Source: Microbulbifer sp. Q7 (GTDB taxonomy: Bacteria > Pseudomonadota > Gammaproteobacteria > Pseudomonadales > Cellvibrionaceae). From it: a stretch of 64,000 nt of DNA. Positions 60,824-64,000 of this stretch are shown one piece after another. Under the pieces are notes generated by a model. That model worked only from the letters and a program-made list of their open reading frames with translations, ran no database searches and was not told the origin of the DNA. The stretch spans positions 1 to 64,000 of the forward strand of contig NZ_LROY01000002.1 in the NCBI RefSeq assembly GCF_001639145.1. The letters run 5' to 3'. A program made the translations under genes and the position numbers. Numbering within the stretch: position 1 is the stretch's first letter; each line of letters begins with the position of its first letter.

Positions 60824-61423
60824 GGCAACAAGAATTCCTTTGCGTTAGTAAGCGAATAGCTATCGGGATCATGTGATACACAATCCAGAAAAATAGCGTG
60901 GTAAAAACGTGTGGCTCTTTTGGTGCCCACAATCTACCTGCCTCAGAAAATCTATTGTGTTATTAGTTGGCAAGCAGTTTAACGAATGTTGCAGCCTCGC
61001 TTCCATGAATAGCGATGACCGCAAAGCCAATCTGAGACGGCCGCGCTATTTTAGCGATGTGAGACCCTTTGGCTACTCATTAATTTAAGATTGTGAATAA
61101 AATCCCATTACAGTCTCTTACGGGGAATTTAATTCGAAGGATGCTTCGGTAAATCGCGGAATTGGTTTGAATATGTGAGAAAAATTGGTCTGAATTGTTA
61201 GTGTGTTTGGTCAGAATTTTTCGCTCGGCATTTTGTACCGGTGTGAATCGTTGGCGTGCGGGAAGGGGGTGAATACGAGAGGGGGCGAACGCGAGAAGGG
61301 GTGAATGTGAGGAGGGAGCCTGACAAGGGGGGGGCGCGCGGAGGGCGTTGAATCGCTTCACGCGTGCCACCGGCGACCACTCACAACAATGCAGGTGATC
61401 GCCAACAAAGAATTGCGTCGGCG
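60824..61423. other. Region between the TetR gene and rnfE
   Basis: About 600 bp. The left part should hold the tetR promoter. At 61265-61312 lies a tandem 16-bp repeat, followed by a G8 tract (61327-61334) just downstream of rnfE (minus). No nth gene is present after rnfE, unlike in E. coli. No terminator of normal shape is seen for the rnf operon. Confidence 0.5.
61265..61312. repeat. Tandem repeat, three 16-bp units
   Basis: The units read GGGGGTGAATACGAGA, GGGGGCGAACGCGAGA and AGGGGTGAATGTGAGG. They keep the pattern GGGGyGAAyryGAGr. A fourth, decayed unit may begin at 61313. Downstream of rnfE. Confidence 0.7.
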
Positions 61424-62137
61424 TTACTGGATCTTTCCGGTGGTTCGCACGCGCTTGCTGCCGCGTACGATGTCCGCACCGAGGTTTTGGCGGCGCTCGA
61501 TGCTCGCGTCGATGGCGTTTTTCCCGGCGATTAACAAACCGGCAACCAGAAACGCACCGGGCGGCAATACGGCGACGAGAAACCCAGAGTAATCAGCCCC
61601 CAGCACCGGCAGTGTCCAATTGGCCGCGGCCGGCCCCAGCAGCAGGTCCATGTCACTGAACAGTGTGCCGCGCCCGATAATTTCCCGCACGGCACCGATT
61701 ACGATCAGCACCGCACTGAAGCCCACACCCATCATCAGTCCATCCACCACGGAAGGCAGTACCGGGTTTTTGCTGGCAAAGGCATCGGCGCGGCCGAGAA
61801 TCGCGCAGTTGGTGACAATCAGTGGAATAAAAATCCCCAGTACCAGGTAGAGCTCGTAGGTAAACGCTTTCATGAGCAGCTCTGCGCAGGTAACGAAGGT
61901 GGCAATAATCATGACCGATGCCGGCAGCCGCACGGTCTCGGGCATCTGCCGCCGCACCAGGGACACGGCGAGGTTGGAGCAGACCAGCACCGCGGTAGTG
62001 GCAAGGCCCAGGCCGATGGCATTGACCACCGAGCCAGTGACCGCCAGCAGCGGACACAGGCCGAGCAGTTGTACCAGCGCGGGGTTGTTGCTCCACAAGC
62101 CGTTGCGGGTAATCTCAGAATATTCCGGGGTGGCCAT
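61424..62137 (-). CDS. rnfE: Rnf electron transport complex subunit E
   Basis: 237 aa, six TM helices. [22 protein letters not shown], the [14 protein letters not shown] and [22 protein letters not shown] blocks are highly typical of RnfE/RsxE and NqrD. It pairs with RnfA in the membrane core of the ferredoxin:NAD+ oxidoreductase. Start overlaps the rnfG stop by 1 bp. Last gene of the operon in this window. Confidence 0.96.
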   Translation of the reverse strand: MATPEYSEITRNGLWSNNPALVQLLGLCPLLAVTGSVVNAIGLGLATTAVLVCSNLAVSLVRRQMPETVRLPASVMIIATFVTCAELLMKAFTYELYLVLGIFIPLIVTNCAILGRADAFASKNPVLPSVVDGLMMGVGFSAVLIVIGAVREIIGRGTLFSDMDLLLGPAAANWTLPVLGADYSGFLVAVLPPGAFLVAGLLIAGKNAIDASIERRQNLGADIVRGSKRVRTTGKIQ

Positions 62138-62835
62138 CAGTTTTTGTCCCCTTGCTGCTTGGTGTCGTCGGTGGCCGGCGGTTCTACCTCAACCGCGCGT
62201 TGTGACACCGGTGCGCTAAATATTTCCTGCCGATGTTCGGCAACGAAGTCCAGCACCGTGCGCACCTGTTTTACCACCGCGCGCGGTGTGATGGTTGCCC
62301 CCGTGAACTGGTCGAAGGCACCGCCGTCTTTCTGCACTTTCCACATATCCCGGCCGGGATCGTCCAGGGAAGTGCCGTCGAATGAGCGTATCCAGTCGCT
62401 TTTCTTTACTTCTACTTTATCGCCGAGGCCGGGCGTTTCCGCGTGGTTGGTCACCCGCACACCGGCAATAGTGCCGTCCCGGTTGACGCCCACCAGCATC
62501 TCAATGGGGCCCGAGTAGCCGTCTGGCGCTACAGTGGGAATGATGACCGCATCGATGTTGCCGTCGCCCTGGCGCGCCAGGTTGATGTTGCCGCCCTGCT
62601 TTAGCCCGAGCATGGCCCAGTACTGTTTGGGGATGGGATAGGTGTCCACCAGCAGGTCATTGCTGTGGCGCTCGATGGGTACGATTTCCAGCAGGGCCTT
62701 GGCAGCCGCTTCGCGAATGGCCCGCTCGATGGGTTCGCGGGTGGTGATCTGGGTGATCGCGAGCGTGCCGGCGGTCACCAGGGCGAACAGGGCAAGGATA
62801 ACGGCATTGCTGCCGATGGAGCGCCTCAGCATCAC
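62137..62835 (-). CDS. rnfG: Rnf electron transport complex subunit G
   Basis: 232 aa. One N-terminal TM (about 8-28) and a periplasmic FMN domain with the flavinylation motif FTGAT, in which Thr181 should carry covalent FMN. Overlaps rnfD by 4 bp. Confidence 0.95.
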   Translation of the reverse strand: MMLRRSIGSNAVILALFALVTAGTLAITQITTREPIERAIREAAAKALLEIVPIERHSNDLLVDTYPIPKQYWAMLGLKQGGNINLARQGDGNIDAVIIPTVAPDGYSGPIEMLVGVNRDGTIAGVRVTNHAETPGLGDKVEVKKSDWIRSFDGTSLDDPGRDMWKVQKDGGAFDQFTGATITPRAVVKQVRTVLDFVAEHRQEIFSAPVSQRAVEVEPPATDDTKQQGDKN

Positions 62836-63884
62836 TGCTCCTCCAGGTCGGTTGCCTTGCGCGGGGCTTTGTGGCCGTAAGTGCGGGGCAGGGTGTAGTT
62901 ATCGATAAACGGCGCCGCGAAGTTCATCAGCAGTACCGCAAACGCGACGGCGTCCGGGTAGGCGCCCCAGGCGCGGATAACGAACACCAGCAGCCCGACA
63001 CCGGCACCAAAAATCAGCCGGCCCTTGTTGCTGGTACAGCCGCTCACTGGATCGGTGATGATAAAGAAGGCACCGAGCATGGTGGCGCCGGAGAACAGGT
63101 GCAGCAGCGGGGAGCCTTCGCTGAGGGAGCTACCACCGTCATAAAACACCACAGACAGCGCGGCCAGGGTGGCGAGCATGGCCACCGGCGCATGCCAGGT
63201 GATCAGACGTCGGAACAGCAGGAACAAACCACCGAGCAGGAATCCGAAATTGGCCATCTCCCAGCCGACACCGGCGATGGTGCCCTGGCTGAACACTGGT
63301 TCCATCTCGTACAGCTGGGCGAGGACCGTGGACTGGTTGTGGCGCACGATTTCCAGCGGGGTGGCACGGGTAAAACCATCCACGTTCATATTGCCGAAAA
63401 TCAGGGCAAAGGTTTCATCCAGCCCCGGCGCACCCTGGATCAGCTCGGCGGCACCGGCCCAGCGGGTCATTTCCACCGGGAAACTGATCAGCAGAACCAC
63501 ATAGCCCACCATGGCCGGATTGAACGGGTTGTAGCCGATACCGCCGTACAGCTGTTTTGCCAGCAAAATAGCGCTCACACTGCCAATCACCGGAATCCAC
63601 CACGGGCAGTAGGGGGGCAGCGCAATACCCAGCAGTAACGCGGTAACCAGCGCGCTGTAGTCCTTCAGATAAAAGGCCACCGGGCGGCCGCGCAGTTTCA
63701 GCACCGCCGCCTCGGTACCGAGCGCCGCGGCAATACACAGGGCGATATTGATCAGCACGCCGGGGCCGAAGTAAACCACCAGCGCCAGTACCCCCGGGAT
63801 GGTGGCGGCGGCGACCTGCAGCATCACCTTGGAGGTGCTCTGGCCGGAATGGGCGTGGGGGGACGTGACTCGCATCAGGGACAT
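62832..63884 (-). CDS. rnfD: Rnf electron transport complex subunit D
   Basis: 350 aa integral membrane subunit with about nine TM helices, related to NqrB. The covalent FMN site reads DGFTRATPLE (Thr175). Start is preceded by AGGAG after rnfC with a 10-bp gap. The C-terminal 20 residues are charged ([13 protein letters not shown]). Confidence 0.96.
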   Translation of the reverse strand: MSLMRVTSPHAHSGQSTSKVMLQVAAATIPGVLALVVYFGPGVLINIALCIAAALGTEAAVLKLRGRPVAFYLKDYSALVTALLLGIALPPYCPWWIPVIGSVSAILLAKQLYGGIGYNPFNPAMVGYVVLLISFPVEMTRWAGAAELIQGAPGLDETFALIFGNMNVDGFTRATPLEIVRHNQSTVLAQLYEMEPVFSQGTIAGVGWEMANFGFLLGGLFLLFRRLITWHAPVAMLATLAALSVVFYDGGSSLSEGSPLLHLFSGATMLGAFFIITDPVSGCTSNKGRLIFGAGVGLLVFVIRAWGAYPDAVAFAVLLMNFAAPFIDNYTLPRTYGHKAPRKATDLEEQ

Positions 63885-63894
63885 GGCTTACTCC

Positions 63895-64000
63895 TCAATT
63901 CCCACTGCCGTTGCGGCCCTGCTGGGCCTGCTTTTCCTGCAGCTTGCCCTGCATTTTTTCCAGTGCCGTTGCAAAGGCGCTGGTGTTCGGGTCGTCCTCA
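63895..64000 (-). CDS. rnfC: Rnf electron transport complex subunit C, C-terminal fragment
   Basis: Only the last 35 codons lie in the window. They read as a helical Gln/Lys/Ala-rich tail (ALEKMQGKLQEKQAQQG), typical of the long C-terminal extension of proteobacterial RnfC. Position upstream of rnfD supports the call. The rest runs past the window end. Confidence 0.85.
   Translation of the reverse strand, partial: EDDPNTSAFATALEKMQGKLQEKQAQQGRNGSGN

Noticed and set aside
60824..61423. Small minus-strand frames over the 16-bp repeats near rnfE
   Set aside because: Pro/Ser-rich translations of the repeat; no start signal.

Overview
The window reads as chromosomal DNA of a marine-type gammaproteobacterium, most likely in the Cellvibrionales (Microbulbifer-like). 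This is inferred from G+C-rich codon use, an AlgP-like histone, the Rnf operon, many lipoproteins, and the TolQ/vWA/PEGA cluster. There are no phage, IS or CRISPR signatures and no tRNA genes.

Layout: (1) 1-1150: the 3' end of a 23S rRNA gene, 5S rRNA and a strong terminator, followed by a hairpin-rich stretch. (2) 1.7-17.9 kb: mostly housekeeping genes. These are glutathione peroxidase with an OhrR-type regulator, leuA, a HolD-like gene and rimI, a MATE exporter, aminopeptidase P, prfC, an acyltransferase, an M28 peptidase, tpx, an MFS-acyltransferase fusion and gdhA. (3) 18-33 kb: an M13 peptidase lipoprotein, a chalcone-isomerase-like/TonB C-terminal fusion, a cyclic-nucleotide-binding protein, an RND efflux pair, an AlgP-like Lys/Ala-rich DNA-binding protein, a membrane peroxiredoxin-like protein, mgsA, a lone exbD, tryptophan 2,3-dioxygenase and an enoyl-CoA hydratase. 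(4) 33.8-35.7 kb: a 7TM diguanylate cyclase.

(5) 35.7-51.7 kb, all on the minus strand, is the most unusual region. In transcription order it encodes a periplasmic TPR protein with a TonB-C-like end, a Ser-rich lipoprotein, a second lipoprotein, an inner-membrane TPR protein, an inner-membrane PEGA-repeat protein ending in a formylglycine-enzyme-like domain without the catalytic cysteines, a small secreted protein, a MotA/TolQ/ExbB channel subunit, a degenerate actin/Hsp70-fold protein, two paralogous one-TM coiled-coil von Willebrand A proteins, two lipoproteins and an M48 metalloprotease lipoprotein. I read this as a proton-channel-linked, envelope-spanning machine. Its two vWA proteins carry an ExbD/TolR-like membrane Asp and would take the place of ExbD or MotB. 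I cannot tie it to any named system.

(6) 52.4-60.8 kb: ilvE, a Yip1-family membrane protein, a beta-helix lipoprotein translationally coupled to a diheme cytochrome c lipoprotein, an MltF-like lytic transglycosylase with two solute-binding domains, and a TetR regulator. (7) 61.4-64 kb: the rnfE, rnfG, rnfD genes and the 3' end of rnfC, which together encode part of the Rnf Na+/H+-pumping ferredoxin:NAD+ oxidoreductase.

All calls come from reading the sequence by eye. No database search was run.
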